In this document: piece by piece, positions 63,251 through 64,000 of the stretch
How the letters are laid out: the number at the start of each line of letters is the position of its first letter
Numbering within the stretch: the stretch's first letter is position 1
DNA from: Stutzerimonas stutzeri
GTDB taxonomy: Bacteria; Pseudomonadota; Gammaproteobacteria; Pseudomonadales; Pseudomonadaceae
Direction of reading: 5' to 3'
NCBI RefSeq assembly: GCF_000590475.1
Contig: NZ_CP007441.1
Location: 1,990,660 to 2,054,659, forward strand
DNA: 64,000 nt
Notes under the pieces: generated by a model
Databases searched by the model: none
Told to the model about the DNA's origin: nothing
What the model saw: only the letters and a program-made list of their open reading frames with translations
Translations under genes and position numbers: made by a program

Positions 63251-63446
63251 GGTATCGGGAGAGACTGTAGCGGCATCGCCGTCGCAGCGCCGAAGGAGCA
63301 ACCGCCCCGGAAACTCTCAGGCAAAAGGACCGATACCACAGCTGTTGACTCTGAAGAGCCGCCGGGCCGTCGTCGCCCGCCGCACCGAAGGAGCAAGCGA
63401 ACGCCGCATAGGCTGCTCGTGAAACTCTCAGGTCCAGAACAGAGGG
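63251..63446 (+). ncRNA. Tandem glycine riboswitch
   Basis: Two adjacent aptamers. The first is closed by GGTATCGG (63251-63258) pairing with CCGATACC (63330-63337) and holds the conserved GGGAGAGACTG..., GCGCCGAAGGAGCAA and GGAAACTCTCAGGCAAAAGG blocks. The second holds CTGAAGAGCCGCC, CACCGAAGGAGCAAG and GTGAAACTCTCAGGTCCAGAACAG. Duplicate CCGAAGGAGCAA and AAACTCTCAGG segments are the hallmark of the tandem class. It lies 60 bases ahead of the DadA-like gene and probably switches it on when glycine is abundant. The linker contains TCCGC-CTATC-GCGGA, a possible expression-platform hairpin. Confidence 0.95.
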
Positions 63447-63506
63447 GGCGCTCGATCCGCCTATCGCGGACGGGCTCTAACCTCCCGACGTTCTGGAGCT
63501 TCAAAA

Positions 63507-64000
63507 ATGAAAACGATCGCTGTCATTGGTGGCGGTATTACCGGCATCACTACCGCCTATGCGCTGGCCAAACGCGGTTTCGCCGTTACCCTGTTCGAAA
63601 AGCATCGCTACGCAGCGATGGAAACCTCCTTCGCCAACGGCGGCCAACTCTCGGCGTCGAATGCCGAGGTCTGGAATCATTGGTCGACCCTCCTCAAGGG
63701 GTTGAAGTGGATGCTCAGGAGCGATGCGCCTCTGCTGGTCAATCCCAAGCCCAGCTGGCACAAACTGTCATGGTTCGCCGAGTTCATTGGTGCCATTCCG
63801 CAATATCGCCACAACACCATCGAAACCGCGCGTCTGGCCATCGCCGCCCGCGAGCACCTGTTCGCCTGGGCGGAAGAAGAGGGCATCGACTTCGACCTGA
63901 AGAAGGCCGGCATCCTGCACATCTACCGCGACAAGGCTGGCTTCGATCACGCCGGCAAGGTATCCAAATTGCTGGCCCAGGGCGGCCTGCCGCGCCGCAG
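63507..64000 (+). CDS. dadA: D-amino-acid dehydrogenase (DadA-like), 3' partial
   Basis: The frame opens at ATG 63507 after TGGAGC and runs off the right edge with about 164 residues visible. The N-terminal FAD-binding motif is VIGGGITGITTAYALAKRGF, followed by VTLFEKHRYAAMETSFANGG with the usual NGGQ. The next segment, QLSASNAEVWNHW, differs from classical alanine-type DadA and is seen in DadA-like paralogues. It oxidises D-amino acids or glycine in the membrane-linked respiratory route. Control by a glycine riboswitch suggests that it takes part in glycine (or sarcosine-like) oxidation. Confidence 0.92.
   Translation, partial: MKTIAVIGGGITGITTAYALAKRGFAVTLFEKHRYAAMETSFANGGQLSASNAEVWNHWSTLLKGLKWMLRSDAPLLVNPKPSWHKLSWFAEFIGAIPQYRHNTIETARLAIAAREHLFAWAEEEGIDFDLKKAGILHIYRDKAGFDHAGKVSKLLAQGGLPRR

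Overview
The window reads as the chromosome of a gammaproteobacterium of the Pseudomonadaceae, probably the Pseudomonas stutzeri (Stutzerimonas) group. This is inferred from high-GC codon use and from the set of families present: BetT-type carrier, PqiABC, MucD-like protease, CsuE/CupE-type archaic pili, AcoR-type sigma-54 activator, PQQ alcohol dehydrogenase, and a glycine riboswitch ahead of a DadA-like gene. No rRNA, tRNA or CRISPR array was seen. Most operons are tightly packed, with ATGA, GTGA or TGATG overlaps that fix many starts.

1-15.8 kb is a catabolic block. A plus-strand trio (CaiB/BaiF CoA-transferase, small citrate-synthase-like citryl-CoA lyase, SMP-30 lactonase) enters from the left edge. 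After a frameshifted tyrosine-recombinase relic comes a long minus-strand operon: ABC importer, epimerase, SDR, amidohydrolase, arylmalonate-decarboxylase-like protein, hydantoinase/dihydropyrimidinase and MhpD-like hydratase. It diverges from a plus-strand operon of FCD-GntR regulator, amidase and hydantoin-racemase-like protein. The shared intergenic region carries two mirror-image TTGTCACAA-type palindromes that look like the regulator's operators. Together these suggest uptake and ring opening of a hydantoin-like cyclic amide.

15.8-30.4 kb is mixed. It holds a low-GC PIN-domain (DUF4935-like) plus membrane-protein pair, decayed MFS and oxidoreductase remnants, a BetT-type betaine/choline carrier, and a long envelope operon (pqiA-like x2, MCE protein, PqiC-like lipoprotein, then a small membrane protein, an HlyD-type adaptor and a DUF2955 protein). 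A DUF3313 lipoprotein, a small membrane protein and an EamA transporter follow.

30.7-40.6 kb is an alcohol-oxidation locus: sigma-54 activator, AldA-like aldehyde dehydrogenase, quinohaemoprotein alcohol dehydrogenase with its own -24/-12 promoter and upstream dyads, and a divergent TonB receptor that closely resembles the PQQ importer PqqU/YncD. An AraC regulator and a small membrane protein follow.

40.6-57.2 kb concerns surface behaviour: a GGGAT pentamer repeat, an Aer-like receptor, a complete Csu/CupE-type chaperone-usher pilus operon, and a chemosensory operon (CheY-like, STAS, CheA, MCP, CheW, CheR, CheB) followed by a LuxR-type response regulator. The CheA carries two adjacent 24-residue motifs that match the MshEN c-di-GMP-binding pattern. 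A CTAGGGGA motif recurs upstream of both the pilus and the chemosensory operons, hinting at joint control.

57.2-64 kb holds a structured leader or sRNA candidate, a mucD-like protease, two small zinc/cupin genes, a large hybrid histidine kinase, and a tandem glycine riboswitch ahead of a DadA-like dehydrogenase cut by the right edge.
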